The notes: a model not told the origin generated them from the letters alone. A stretch of DNA of 64,000 bases from Rickettsia endosymbiont of Cardiosporidium cionae (GCF_015476335.1 NZ_JADAQY010000001.1:64099-128098), one strand, 5' to 3'; shown: positions 1 through 8,846, numbered from the stretch's first letter. A program made the numbers and translations.

Positions 1-2
1 AG

Positions 3-785
3 AATTTTGATAATAAAGCTGTTGGAGGCTCTTTGTCATTTTACTATCAAGTTAATAACTATATTTCCCAAGCATTGCATTACAACTTTAGCAGATTAAA
101 AATGAATACCAATAGTCAATCAAGATTCGTTACTGATGATTCTGGTAAATTTACTGAATCGTCATTACATTATAATATAACACTCGATAAATTAGATAGT
201 CCTATGTTGCCTAAAAATGGGTATATATTAAATGCTTCTGAAAGAATTGCTGGTCTTGGAGGTAATATAAAATATTTTAGACATGAAGTATCTTTGAAAT
301 TACTTAAATCATTTTTTGATAACAGGTGGACATTTAAGAATGCTTTAAATGCCGGTAAAATACATGCTTTTGGTTCGGATAAAAGGGTTTATGTTTTTAA
401 CAGATTTAATTTAGGAGATGAGTCATTAAAAGGTTTCGAATTTGGTGGTATAGGACCCAAAGAAAAATCTGATACACCTGAATCTTTAGGAGGTAACAAC
501 TATTACAGTTTTGCTACAGAGCTAGAGGTACCGTTACCGATATCTAGGTCTGTAGAACTTAGTGGAAGAGTGTTTATGAATTTAGGTTCAGTTTGGGGAG
601 TTGATACTAAAGCTGATAATAATATAGATTTTTATAATGATAAATCTATTAGGATTGCAGCTGGCTTTGGATTTACTTTATTAACTCCATTGGCTCCAAT
701 ACAAGTATCTTGGGCGTGGCCTATAAAAAAGAAAAAATATGACGTGCCTAAAAATTTTCATATAACATTCTCAACGAATTTTTAG
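3..785 (+). CDS. BamA/TamA (Omp85) family outer-membrane protein, C-terminal barrel, 5' end outside window
   Basis: The reading frame is open from the first bases, so the gene enters from the left and only about 260 C-terminal codons are present. What remains is beta-barrel-like: alternating polar and hydrophobic strands, an internal KGFEFGGIGPK segment matching the conserved (V)RGF...G(G)IGPR loop of Omp85 barrels, and a terminal GFGFTLLTPLAPIQVSWAWPI block followed by a last strand ending in Phe, the usual barrel-assembly signal. Omp85 proteins insert beta-barrel proteins into the outer membrane. Without the POTRA domains BamA cannot be told from TamA, so no symbol is given. lepB follows 23 bp downstream. 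Confidence 0.8.
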   Translation, partial: NFDNKAVGGSLSFYYQVNNYISQALHYNFSRLKMNTNSQSRFVTDDSGKFTESSLHYNITLDKLDSPMLPKNGYILNASERIAGLGGNIKYFRHEVSLKLLKSFFDNRWTFKNALNAGKIHAFGSDKRVYVFNRFNLGDESLKGFEFGGIGPKEKSDTPESLGGNNYYSFATELEVPLPISRSVELSGRVFMNLGSVWGVDTKADNNIDFYNDKSIRIAAGFGFTLLTPLAPIQVSWAWPIKKKKYDVPKNFHITFSTNF

Positions 786-808
786 TTAATTTAATAGTAT
801 TATAATCA

Positions 809-1579
809 ATGTTAAGGTCTAAATTTTCAATTAAACAATTTTTATTAGAAAGTCTGATAGTGGTAATTTCTGTATTATCGATTAAGATATTTTTAATAGA
901 ATTATTTTTTGTTCCTACTGGCTCTATGAATAATACAATATTAAATAACGAATATATATTAGGTAGTAAATATTCATATGGATTTAGTAAATATTCTATT
1001 CCATTTTTTCCAAATATTTTTGAGGGTAGATTATTTAGTACTGAACCTGGTAGAGGTGATATTGTTATAATGAAAAATCCAAATTCTGACGTGAGATTTA
1101 TTAAAAGATTAATTGGTATGCCAGGAGAAAAAGTAGAAATTATTAATGATGTGATTTATATAAATGATATACCTATTAAAAGGAGTTTTGTCTCATTAGT
1201 AAATAATGAAAATGGAAAACAATATATGAAATATCAGGAAACTTTATTTAATAATGTTTCTTATTTTTCCTATAAATTTATAAAAGCAGATAATAATTTA
1301 TTAGACAGATACAATTTTGCTAATTTTGGTCCTTATGTTATACCACAAGGCCATTATTTTTTTCTAGGAGATAATAGGGATGAATCCAGTGATAGTAGAT
1401 TTTCATTAGGTTTTGTTTCTTTTGAACATTTCATAGCTAAAGCACAATACATAGTATTTTCTACTAAATATCTATTAAAAGATGAAAATACAAGTTTTAT
1501 AGAAGCTTTATCTAGAATTTGGTTATGGGTGAATTCTATTAGGTCAAATAGGTTATTTACTAATTTATATAGTTTATAA
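809..1579 (+). CDS. lepB: Signal peptidase I
   Basis: Serine-lysine dyad protease that removes signal peptides from exported proteins at the outer face of the inner membrane. An N-terminal membrane anchor spans roughly residues 13-35. The catalytic serine lies in PTGSM (Ser39), the general-base lysine in FIKRLIG (Lys99), and the conserved box GDNRDESSDSR sits near residue 190. At 256 residues it is a normal length for the short proteobacterial form with a single anchor. The ATG at 809 is the first in frame. It precedes rnc and era, an order (lepB-rnc-era) common in proteobacteria, which suggests one operon. Confidence 0.96.
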   Translation: MLRSKFSIKQFLLESLIVVISVLSIKIFLIELFFVPTGSMNNTILNNEYILGSKYSYGFSKYSIPFFPNIFEGRLFSTEPGRGDIVIMKNPNSDVRFIKRLIGMPGEKVEIINDVIYINDIPIKRSFVSLVNNENGKQYMKYQETLFNNVSYFSYKFIKADNNLLDRYNFANFGPYVIPQGHYFFLGDNRDESSDSRFSLGFVSFEHFIAKAQYIVFSTKYLLKDENTSFIEALSRIWLWVNSIRSNRLFTNLYSL

Positions 1580-1606
1580 TATGATAATTAATTGTCATTA
1601 AGCATT

Positions 1607-2311
1607 ATGACACTTGATATTTGTGACTTCACTATTTTAGAAAATAAAATTGGCTATAGTTTTCTGGATAAGAAGCTTTTAGCAGAAGCTTTGTTCCATC
1701 CTTCTATTAAGCAAATCAGGAATTCTAATTCAGTAAAAAATTATGAGAGATTTGAGTTATTAGGAGATGCCATCCTTTCTTTTGTTATTTTAGAGTTGTT
1801 ATTAGAAAAATTTCCTGATTATACTGAAGGGAATATTTCTAAAATTAAATCTTATTTAGTATCAAAAGATGTATTATATCAAGTGGGTGCAGAAATTGAT
1901 ATTAAGTCACATATTGTAATGAGTCCTGGAGAAGAAAATTCAGGTGGTAGGTACAATATTAATAATATAGCAAATGTAGTAGAGGCCTTAATAGCCGCTA
2001 TCTACATGGATAATCATAGCATTTTGGATGTTTCATTATTTATAAAAAAATTATGGTATGAATTTTTAAACAATATTGATTTTAAAAAACTTGATCCTAA
2101 AACTAAACTTCAAGAATGGTCACAAGATAATAGATATGGATTACCGCATTATAATGTTATCAGAAAAGTAGGTCTAATGCACTCTCCAATTTTTACCATT
2201 GAAGTTACTGTAGGGCCTCATAAACAGACTGCATCTGGTCACTCCACAAAAATTGCTGAAAAAAATGCTGCTGATTTGTTGCTTATCAAATTAAACAATT
2301 TAGGCAGTTAA
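1607..2311 (+). CDS. rnc: Ribonuclease III
   Basis: Double-stranded-RNA endonuclease that matures rRNA precursors and cuts structured mRNAs. The RNase III signature ERFELLGDAIL is at residues 47-57, with metal-binding acidic residues Glu50 and Asp54. A second acidic site follows in NVVEALIAAIYMD near residue 126. A double-stranded-RNA-binding domain starts at about residue 165 (DPKTKLQEW onward, ending with the basic TKIAEKNAA helix). The frame also allows a TTG at 1592, five codons earlier, but the ATG at 1607 is preferred; neither has a clear ribosome-binding site. It lies between lepB and era. Confidence 0.95.
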   Translation: MTLDICDFTILENKIGYSFLDKKLLAEALFHPSIKQIRNSNSVKNYERFELLGDAILSFVILELLLEKFPDYTEGNISKIKSYLVSKDVLYQVGAEIDIKSHIVMSPGEENSGGRYNINNIANVVEALIAAIYMDNHSILDVSLFIKKLWYEFLNNIDFKKLDPKTKLQEWSQDNRYGLPHYNVIRKVGLMHSPIFTIEVTVGPHKQTASGHSTKIAEKNAADLLLIKLNNLGS

Positions 2312-2349
2312 ATTTAGAACATATATTTATTAGCGATATAATTTTAATT

Positions 2350-3231
2350 ATGATTCAACAACAAAAAAGTAAGTTATTGTCTGTATCTATTGTTGGGGCT
2401 CCTAATGCTGGTAAATCTAGTTTATTTAATAAAATTCTTAAAACTAAATTATCTATCATCACTCCAAAGGTACAGACTACAAGATCTATTATTACTGGTG
2501 TATTCAATATAGATAATACTCAATTAATTTTATTTGATACTCCTGGTATTTTTGTTCCAAAGAAGCGATTAGAAAAATCTATGGTACGTTTTGCTTGGGC
2601 TAGTCTTGTATCAGCAGACTTAGTAGCAATTCTTATTGATAGCAAGTATGCTATTGATGATACTACTAAAGATATAATTAAAAAAATCTCTTTGATTGGA
2701 ATAAATTTTGTTTTTTTATTGAATAAAATTGATGTTGCATCAAGTTATTTTGTGAATGAAAATGAAAAATTTTTGTCCATGAATTATTTAAATAGTAAAA
2801 TTTTTAAGATTTCTGCTAAAACTAGTAAAAATATTGAGCATTTTATTAGTTTTTTACTATCTAAGGCTAAATTAGAACATTGGTTATTTGATAAAGATGA
2901 TATTACCAATATGCCGCAAAAATTTTTCGCCTCTGAAATTACGAGAGAGCAGTTATTTTTGCAATTAGATCAAGAATTGCCTTATAATCTTTCTGTTAGA
3001 ACTGAATCATGGAAAGAATTTAATAATTCAGTTGTTATACACCAATCCATTATTGTTGCTAAGGATTCTATAAAAAAGATTATCATTGGCACAGGAGGTA
3101 GTAAAATAAAATCTATAGGTATTAAATCAAGAATCAATATAGAAAAATTTCTTAATTGTAAAATAGAATTATTCTTATTTGTAAAAGTCAATTCTCAATA
3201 TTGGGATTTGCAATCAGACTATCTTACCTAA
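2350..3231 (+). CDS. era: GTPase Era
   Basis: Ras-like GTPase with a C-terminal KH domain that binds the 3' end of 16S rRNA and helps assemble the 30S subunit. Seen directly: G1 loop GAPNAGKSS (residues 16-24), a switch threonine in TTRS, G3 DTPG (63-66), G4 NKID (125-128), and a KH-domain GTGGSKIKSIG loop near residue 248. Length (293) is typical. The start at 2350 is ATG, 38 bp after rnc, consistent with the rnc-era pair being co-transcribed. Confidence 0.96.
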   Translation: MIQQQKSKLLSVSIVGAPNAGKSSLFNKILKTKLSIITPKVQTTRSIITGVFNIDNTQLILFDTPGIFVPKKRLEKSMVRFAWASLVSADLVAILIDSKYAIDDTTKDIIKKISLIGINFVFLLNKIDVASSYFVNENEKFLSMNYLNSKIFKISAKTSKNIEHFISFLLSKAKLEHWLFDKDDITNMPQKFFASEITREQLFLQLDQELPYNLSVRTESWKEFNNSVVIHQSIIVAKDSIKKIIIGTGGSKIKSIGIKSRINIEKFLNCKIELFLFVKVNSQYWDLQSDYLT

Positions 3232-3281
3232 TAACATATACTAATAATAAATGTTATTATATACTAATTTAACTTAATAAC

Positions 3282-3962
3282 ATGGAGCAAAGAATTGCAA
3301 AATATATATCATCATCTGGGGTATGTTCTAGAAGAATGGCGGAGAAATTGATTCAGCAGGGTAGAGTTAAGCTGGATGAAGCTATAGTTACTACTCCAGC
3401 AATTAATGTGAATCCAGATCATAAGATATATGTTGATGATAAATTAGTTATACCAACTCTAAAAACTAGGGTTTGGATTTATTATAAACCTGTAGGTTTG
3501 ATTACAACTCACCGTGATCCATTAAATAGACCTACAGTATTTTCATCATTAAAGTCACTTTTACCGAGAGTTATTTCAGTAGGGAGACTCGATATGTATA
3601 GCGAAGGTTTATTATTATTAACTAATAATGGAAGTTTTGCAAGAAATATGGAATTACCTAAAAATAAAGTAAAAAGGATATATAAAGTTAGAGCTTATGG
3701 TGACACTAATTTATTACTAAATGCTACTAGGAAAGAAATTTTTGAAAGTTTACATTATGATATTTCCTCGTTATATTTATTATCACCACAGCATGATTCG
3801 ATAAATTGGTTTAAGATTACTTTAACTGAAGGTAAAAATAGAGAAATAAGAAATATTTTTCAATATTTCAGATTAACTGTTACTAAATTAATTAGAATTC
3901 AATATGGAAAATATCAACTATCTAATCTTTGTCCTACAGAATTTAAGGAAGTATCCATATAG
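3282..3962 (+). CDS. rRNA pseudouridine synthase, RsuA/RluB family
   Basis: Converts a specific uridine in rRNA to pseudouridine. The N-terminal 60 residues form an S4 RNA-binding domain (RIAKYISSSGVCSRRMAEKLI). The catalytic motif GRLDMYSEGLLLLTNNG carries the nucleophile Asp104. A C-terminal TEGKNREIRNIF motif is characteristic of the RsuA/RluB/RluE/RluF branch. At 226 residues it is on the short side for RluB and nearer RsuA/RluE, so the exact target (16S or 23S) is not assigned. The start ATG at 3282 follows era by 50 bp. Confidence 0.9.
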   Translation: MEQRIAKYISSSGVCSRRMAEKLIQQGRVKLDEAIVTTPAINVNPDHKIYVDDKLVIPTLKTRVWIYYKPVGLITTHRDPLNRPTVFSSLKSLLPRVISVGRLDMYSEGLLLLTNNGSFARNMELPKNKVKRIYKVRAYGDTNLLLNATRKEIFESLHYDISSLYLLSPQHDSINWFKITLTEGKNREIRNIFQYFRLTVTKLIRIQYGKYQLSNLCPTEFKEVSI

Positions 3963-4111
3963 CTTTAATATTAATTGCTTTTATTCTACACTATATATCG
4001 ACTACTTTGAGTAATAATTTCTTTTTTGTATTTTTTATCTTGTTTATGAGATAAAATAAGATGAATTCAATAAATAGAAATTATAAAGTTTATCAATATT
4101 AAGCAATATGT

Positions 4112-4125
4112 GAGGTTTAAAAGTG
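4112..4125 (+). promoter_or_regulatory. Shine-Dalgarno site fixing the GTG start of secB
   Basis: A GAGG core at 4112-4115 lies 7 nt before a GTG at 4123. Clear Shine-Dalgarno sites are rare in this AT-rich window, so this one is good support for a GTG start rather than a later codon. Confidence 0.65.
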
Positions 4126-4605
4126 GTATCAAATCAAAGTACTAGTGTAAATGATGCAGAGTCTGAATTAAATTCAGTTAAATATCCAAATATTGAGGTC
4201 ATTTCTCAGTATATAAAAGATTTATCTTTTGAGGTATCCACTGCTCCATGGAAATTTTCTCCAAATTCAGATACACCAGAAGTCAAAAGTAATGTAGGAT
4301 TACATTATGAACCTACAGATAGTGAAGATGTACTAGAAGTGTGTTTAGATATTAAAACAGAAGTTTCATGTGGTGATAAAACTTTATTTTTAATCGATAT
4401 AGAATATAATTCAGTTTTTAAATTAATGGATGTATCTGAAGAAGATCGTGTACCTATTTTGATGATTTATTGTCCTAATTTGATATTTCCATTTGTTAGA
4501 CAAATAATATGCAATGTTACACAAAATGGAGGGTTTCAGCCCTTGATTTTAAAACCTATTAATTTTCATGAAATGTATTACAATACTGCTAAGGATCTAC
4601 AGTAA
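4123..4605 (+). CDS. secB: Protein-export chaperone SecB
   Basis: Tetrameric cytosolic chaperone that keeps precursor proteins unfolded and hands them to SecA. Diagnostic features are QYIKDLSFE near residue 29, the LIDIEYNSVFKL strand, and the C-terminal block PFVRQIICNVTQNGGFQPLILKPINF, which matches the family's PFVR...VTRDGGFPPL.LDPIDF. Length 160 is normal for alphaproteobacterial SecB. The start is GTG with a GAGG site 7 nt upstream. A roughly 160-bp spacer separates it from the pseudouridine synthase. It converges on rnd with only 27 bp between the stop codons. Confidence 0.93.
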   Translation: MVSNQSTSVNDAESELNSVKYPNIEVISQYIKDLSFEVSTAPWKFSPNSDTPEVKSNVGLHYEPTDSEDVLEVCLDIKTEVSCGDKTLFLIDIEYNSVFKLMDVSEEDRVPILMIYCPNLIFPFVRQIICNVTQNGGFQPLILKPINFHEMYYNTAKDLQ

Positions 4606-4632
4606 TAGAGCTATACTAAAAATTACTGAAGA

Positions 4633-5526
4633 TTACTTTTTTTGATATTTTAGTTTATAACATAATTCTAATAACTCATTTTTAAAATATTTAATCATTT
4701 TAACTTTACTTATACTAAGTTTTTTTATTTGGGTATCAGTTGTTGGTAAGTGTTTGTAGATGGTTAGTATATCTTGGTTTGTAGCACAGAATTTTCTAGG
4801 AATATTTAGTTTTTTTGCAGATTCTTCACGAAACATTAGTAGTTCTACAAGAAGTTTTTTTTTAAGAGTGATTTTACTGTTACATGAGAATTTTTGTAGG
4901 ATATTATCCTTTGATGTACAATAACTTTCTTTATTAAATGACTCATTTAACTTATCATTATAAAGTTTTAGCAAGTTATTTTTTTTTAGTTTTTGGTGTA
5001 ATCTTTGATAAAGTAATGGTAAATATTTTATATCATTTATAGCATACTCAATTAACTGTGGTTTCAATGGCCTTATTATCCAATCAGCGGTTTGGTATTT
5101 TTTATCAATTTCTACATCTAATAATTCTTTACATAAATTTGCGTATCCGACATATTGTGTAGTATTACCAATATTACACATTTTTGCTGCAATTTGTGTA
5201 TCAAAAATGTTGATAGGTATAATATTAAATATATGTAAAAATATTTCAAAATCTTGTTTTGGATCATGTAGTACTTTTAAAATATTTTGGTTTAATAATA
5301 TAGACTTAATTTTTATTAAATCTATATCTGATAACGCATCCACTATTAAAAATTCATCATTTTGCGTTGCAATTTGTATGAGGCTTAGTTTAGGGTAGTA
5401 TGTTTTTTTTCTATCAAATTCTGTATCTATATATATGGTATTAGATCTCAATAATTTATAGTAATTTATATTAAAGGATTTTTGATCCTTAATTAGTACA
5501 ATTTCTACCACATCTACACAGTTCAA
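4633..5526 (-). CDS. rnd: Ribonuclease D
   Basis: DEDD-family 3'-to-5' exoribonuclease used in tRNA 3' maturation. The acidic catalytic set is visible: Asp34 and Glu36 in YIDTEF, Asp92 in HDPKQDFEIF, and Tyr161/Asp165 in YAINDIKYL. An HRDC-like helical region fills the C-terminal third (around KKLNIPRKFCATNQDIL) but appears short and single; E. coli RNase D has two such domains. The open frame begins with TTG at 5526; an in-frame GTG at 5511 is an alternative, and no good ribosome-binding site decides between them. Confidence 0.88.
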   Translation of the reverse strand: MNCVDVVEIVLIKDQKSFNINYYKLLRSNTIYIDTEFDRKKTYYPKLSLIQIATQNDEFLIVDALSDIDLIKIKSILLNQNILKVLHDPKQDFEIFLHIFNIIPINIFDTQIAAKMCNIGNTTQYVGYANLCKELLDVEIDKKYQTADWIIRPLKPQLIEYAINDIKYLPLLYQRLHQKLKKNNLLKLYNDKLNESFNKESYCTSKDNILQKFSCNSKITLKKKLLVELLMFREESAKKLNIPRKFCATNQDILTIYKHLPTTDTQIKKLSISKVKMIKYFKNELLELCYKLKYQKK

Positions 5527-5612
5527 TAAATGTAAGATATAACCTTAGTTTCATTAAGTGTTGAGATATACTTAACGACTATAAATAATGTGAACATAAT
5601 ATCATATTAACC

Positions 5613-5636
5613 ATATTACTACAATCGTAGTAATAT
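5613..5636. promoter_or_regulatory. Perfect 10-bp inverted repeat upstream of the iron-uptake genes (candidate operator)
   Basis: Arms ATATTACTAC (5613-5622) and GTAGTAATAT (5627-5636) are exact reverse complements around AATC. It lies between the divergent rnd and cupredoxin/FTR1 genes, about 19 bp upstream of the predicted -35 box at 5655. The geometry fits a dimeric regulator site. The regulator is unknown; a metal-responsive one (Fur, Irr, RirA type) is only a guess from context. Confidence 0.45.
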
Positions 5637-5654
5637 TAATTTATTAGTTCAATA

Positions 5655-5683
5655 TTGCACTCAATTTAGTATTGTTGTACAAT
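5655..5683 (+). promoter_or_regulatory. Predicted sigma-70-type promoter for the cupredoxin-FTR1 genes
   Basis: -35 TTGCAC (5655-5660), 17-bp spacer, -10 TACAAT (5678-5683); each box matches the consensus at four or five of six positions. It would start transcription near 5690, giving a leader of about 38 nt before the ATG at 5728. Confidence 0.5.
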
Positions 5684-5727
5684 TCATATCCCGTGTTCAA
5701 ATAAAAACCATTGATTCCTTTAAAATT

Positions 5728-6096
5728 ATGAAGTTTTTAAAAAAAATTTTATTGTTTTGTATAGTTTTAATAGCAAATTTTGTATTGATTAATGCTTTTG
5801 CTGAAGATCGTTTATGTTTTGAATTATTTATTAAAGATCATAAATTTACTCCTAAAATTTTAGAAGTGCCTGCTGGTAAAAAGTTAAAAATTACAGTATA
5901 TAATCAGGATCCTACAGTTGAGGAATTTGAGAGTTTTGATTTAAAGAGGGAAAAAATTGTTCCGGCTTATGCTAAGATTAATATAATATTAGCACCTTTA
6001 AAAGTGGGTGATTACAGATTTTTTGGAGAATTTCATGAAGATACTGCTCAAGGAATATTAAGAGTTGTTAATTTGAGTGATTTTAGTCCTAGCTAA
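5728..6096 (+). CDS. Periplasmic cupredoxin-domain protein, probable partner of FTR1 iron permease
   Basis: A 25-residue signal peptide (basic MKFLKK, hydrophobic core, cleavage after INAFA) precedes a single cupredoxin-like beta-sandwich. Motifs resemble the cupredoxin of EfeO and FtrB-type proteins: HKFTPKILEVPAGKKLKITVYN, and FFGEFHEDTAQG carrying the likely metal ligand His103. No cysteine ligand is present, so it is not a classical blue-copper electron carrier. In known systems such domains bind iron or copper and feed FTR1. The next gene encodes FTR1 and the spacing (98 bp) allows co-transcription. The function as a metal donor or oxidant is inferred from this pairing. Confidence 0.78.
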   Translation: MKFLKKILLFCIVLIANFVLINAFAEDRLCFELFIKDHKFTPKILEVPAGKKLKITVYNQDPTVEEFESFDLKREKIVPAYAKINIILAPLKVGDYRFFGEFHEDTAQGILRVVNLSDFSPS

Positions 6097-6194
6097 ATGG
6101 GCTTCATTATTATGTAATAAACTTCTCATTTTTTTTATTTTTCATAGATATATTTTTTAATATATCATTTTATTTTCATTAATATTTAATATAT

Positions 6195-7007
6195 ATGTTT
6201 AAAATATTTATAATATTATTTCGTGAATCCTTAGAAATTGCAATTTTATTAGGGATTTTTTTTGCTATTGCTAGAAATATTAAAAATTTAAAATTTTATG
6301 TAATATTAGGGGTATCAATAGGCAGTATTTTATCTATTATTTTATCATTTATAATATATGGTATTCAGTTTGTTATAGATGATGAATATCTAAATTTGTT
6401 GGATGCAGTAATAATATTATGTACTTCTGGTTTTATTACTTGGACAGTAGTCTGGATTCAGGACTATTCAAAATTTATTCAAAATAATCTTATTTTATTA
6501 TCTAGTAAAGCACATTTAAATTTTATTAATATGTTTATTTTTGTATTTATAGTAGCTTTCACTATATTTCGAGAAGGTGCTGAGATAGTGTTATTTGTTT
6601 ATGGTACGATGACATCAGTACAAATAGCTTTGTATGATTGTATTTTAGGTATTATTTTAGGAGCGTTAGCGGGGGGAGTATTAGGAATTGCTATACAATA
6701 TGGTTTACTTAAGATTTCTGTTAAATATGTATTTAGGGTGTCATCAACAATGTTGGTACTTATTGCTTCAGGTCTTTCTGCGGAAGCCGCTGGTATACTT
6801 ACTTCATCAGGGATTGTTAATATTTTCACAAGTGAATTATGGAATTCTTCTTGGTTAATTGATCATAATAGTGTATTTGGTAAGATCTTTGCTGCAGTAA
6901 CTGGATATGATGCAAAACCTAATGCCTTACAGTTAATTTTTTATTTTTGTAATATGATTATTACTATATTTATGATAAATATACGTAGTAGAAAAATATT
7001 AAAATAA
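6195..7007 (+). CDS. FTR1/EfeU-family iron permease
   Basis: Inner-membrane permease of the oxidase-dependent iron transporter family. It has about seven hydrophobic segments and the two REXXE iron-binding motifs that define the family: RESLE at residues 10-14 and REGAE at 125-129. Length 270 is typical of EfeU. Upstream is a secreted cupredoxin, downstream yciB after only 8 bp. No EfeB peroxidase, P19 protein or FtrD ferredoxin is next to it, so the system is a minimal two-component version, or its partners lie elsewhere. The ATG at 6195 puts the first REXXE motif inside the first helix, as expected. Confidence 0.9.
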   Translation: MFKIFIILFRESLEIAILLGIFFAIARNIKNLKFYVILGVSIGSILSIILSFIIYGIQFVIDDEYLNLLDAVIILCTSGFITWTVVWIQDYSKFIQNNLILLSSKAHLNFINMFIFVFIVAFTIFREGAEIVLFVYGTMTSVQIALYDCILGIILGALAGGVLGIAIQYGLLKISVKYVFRVSSTMLVLIASGLSAEAAGILTSSGIVNIFTSELWNSSWLIDHNSVFGKIFAAVTGYDAKPNALQLIFYFCNMIITIFMINIRSRKILK

Positions 7008-7015
7008 TCAAAATT

Positions 7016-7546
7016 ATGTCTGTATTCCTAATTGATTTTTGTCCTTTTTTAGCATTTTTTATTGGTTACTATATTCATGCTAATTTGCTTTTTGCTGGTA
7101 TATATGCATCTTGTATATCAATTCTTGCTGTTGCTGTATGTTACATTTATAAAAAATCTGTTACAAGAATTCAATTTTTTTCTTTATTTGTGCTATTATT
7201 TTCTACTTTTCTTACTCTGATGACTGGGAATACATTATTCATTAAAATTAAGCCTACAATAATCTATTGTACGATATCCAGTATCTTATTTATTAGCTTA
7301 TTTTATGAAATCACAGCTTTAGAATATTTAATGGGAAAAAAGTTAGTATTCAAAGATAGGATATATTGGAAATATTTGACTATTAGATTTGCAATATTCT
7401 TCTTTTTGATGGCAATTTTAAATGAATTTGTTTGGAGATTTTTTGGTAATGATATCTGGGTAAAATTTAAAGTAGTATTTACTTTACCATTAGTTTTTGT
7501 ATTTATAATTTTTCAGGTACCATTTATTATTAGGAATAAATTATGA
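7016..7546 (+). CDS. yciB: YciB/IspZ family inner-membrane protein (septation protein A)
   Basis: A 176-residue polytopic membrane protein with five to six hydrophobic segments. Family features are the opening LIDFCPFLAFFIGYY, the central IKIKPTIIYCTISSILF block, and the aromatic NEFVWRFFGNDIWVKFKV segment. YciB proteins influence cell division and envelope integrity, but the biochemical role is not settled. It starts 8 bp after the FTR1 gene and probably shares its transcript; nothing else links it to iron. Confidence 0.87.
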   Translation: MSVFLIDFCPFLAFFIGYYIHANLLFAGIYASCISILAVAVCYIYKKSVTRIQFFSLFVLLFSTFLTLMTGNTLFIKIKPTIIYCTISSILFISLFYEITALEYLMGKKLVFKDRIYWKYLTIRFAIFFFLMAILNEFVWRFFGNDIWVKFKVVFTLPLVFVFIIFQVPFIIRNKL

Positions 7547-7657
7547 TAATTTTCAGTTTTCTATATTGCTAATCATTTAGATAGCGATTGTATGAATTCT
7601 ACTGTAGTTTTATTACTGGTATAAAGCTATTCAAATTAACCCCCTACTTGTTTAATA

Positions 7658-8746
7658 ATGTCTTCCAGTGAAGAAAGTAACGAACATTCTAAGACAGAAG
7701 AACCTTCTAAAAAAAAATTAGAAGAAGCCTTAAAAAAGGGTAATGTTCTAAATTCTAAAGAGTTAACAAATTTTTTTCTATTTTTATTTATAACCTTGTC
7801 TATTGTATTGTTTGCAGGATATGGGTTACACTCCATATTTAATAATTTAAAAATTTTTGTTGTCCATTCTGGGGAAATGATACTAGATCAATTATTACTA
7901 CAAAATTTTTTAACTAATACTATAAAGATAGTTTTTCTTTATAGTATTCCATTTTTATCAATAGGTTATTTTGCTTCTTTAATTTCTTTTTATGTACAAA
8001 ATGGCTGTTTTATATTGTCTGTAGATACAATTCATCCAAAATTATCAAGATTATCTATTATCAAGGGATTTAACAAGATATTTTCTCGTAAAAATTTTAT
8101 TAATTTATTACAAAATATTTTAAAATTAATTTTATTATCTTCATTGATAATACTTATTCTTTTCATGAATATTAAACAAATCACTCAATATCAAGAGTTA
8201 AGTATATCTTCAATATTGTCTCAATTTCAATCTATTATAGATAAGATATTAATCTTTATAACAATATTTACATTATTTCTTGCAATTTTAGATTTTTCAT
8301 TACAAAAATATTTCCGTCATAATGATTTAAAAATGAGTAAACAAGAGCTAAAAGAGGAATATAAACAGACCGAAGGTGATATAGGAATGAAAAATAAGCT
8401 TAAGTTCTTAAGAAGGTCACAAATTCAACAAAATTTACAAAAACTTATTCAGGAGGCGACCGTAGTTATAACTAATCCTGAGCACTATGCTGTAGTTCTT
8501 AAATATGATATCAAATTATTACAAGCTCCGGTCTGTATTGCTAAAGGAGTCGATTTTATCGCGCAATATATCAAAGATCTTGCTATAGAACACAAAGTAG
8601 TAATTGTAAGGAACCCTACATTAGCTAGATCACTGTATCAAGATTTAGTAATTAATCAAGAAATTCCAGAAAAATATTTTAAAGATATAGCAAAAATTAT
8701 TTCATATGTTATGAATGTTAATCAACAACGCAAGGCTAATCAGTAG
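7658..8746 (+). CDS. flhB: FlhB/YscU-family type III export switch protein, lone copy with NPEH in place of NPTH
   Basis: Membrane component of flagellar-type export gates whose cytoplasmic domain normally self-cleaves between Asn and Pro of NPTH to switch substrate class. The order of parts is canonical: amphipathic start with KTEEPSKKKLEEALKKGNV (residues 12-30), four hydrophobic segments (about 37-57, 87-112, 150-172, 193-214), the linker signature MSKQELKEEYKQTEGD (226-241), and a cytoplasmic domain with NPEHYAVVLKY at 273-283. The cleavage-site Thr is Glu here. Length 362 is normal and there is no damage. No other flagellar or injectisome gene is in the window. It ends at an AT-rich hairpin followed by T residues. 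Confidence 0.9.
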   Translation: MSSSEESNEHSKTEEPSKKKLEEALKKGNVLNSKELTNFFLFLFITLSIVLFAGYGLHSIFNNLKIFVVHSGEMILDQLLLQNFLTNTIKIVFLYSIPFLSIGYFASLISFYVQNGCFILSVDTIHPKLSRLSIIKGFNKIFSRKNFINLLQNILKLILLSSLIILILFMNIKQITQYQELSISSILSQFQSIIDKILIFITIFTLFLAILDFSLQKYFRHNDLKMSKQELKEEYKQTEGDIGMKNKLKFLRRSQIQQNLQKLIQEATVVITNPEHYAVVLKYDIKLLQAPVCIAKGVDFIAQYIKDLAIEHKVVIVRNPTLARSLYQDLVINQEIPEKYFKDIAKIISYVMNVNQQRKANQ

Positions 8747-8805
8747 AATTTTAAATAATAAGAATTTCAATTATAAATATACATAATTAAATATGCCACC
8801 AAACT

Positions 8806-8830
8806 AACTAATTATTAATTAATTAGTTTT
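8806..8830 (+). terminator. AT-rich terminator-like hairpin after flhB
   Basis: Perfect 9-bp arms AACTAATTA (8806-8814) and TAATTAGTT (8820-8828) around a 5-nt loop, followed directly by T residues. It sits between flhB and the virB2 promoter. Low GC makes the stem weak. Confidence 0.45.
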
Positions 8831-8846
8831 TAATTAATATTTTGTA

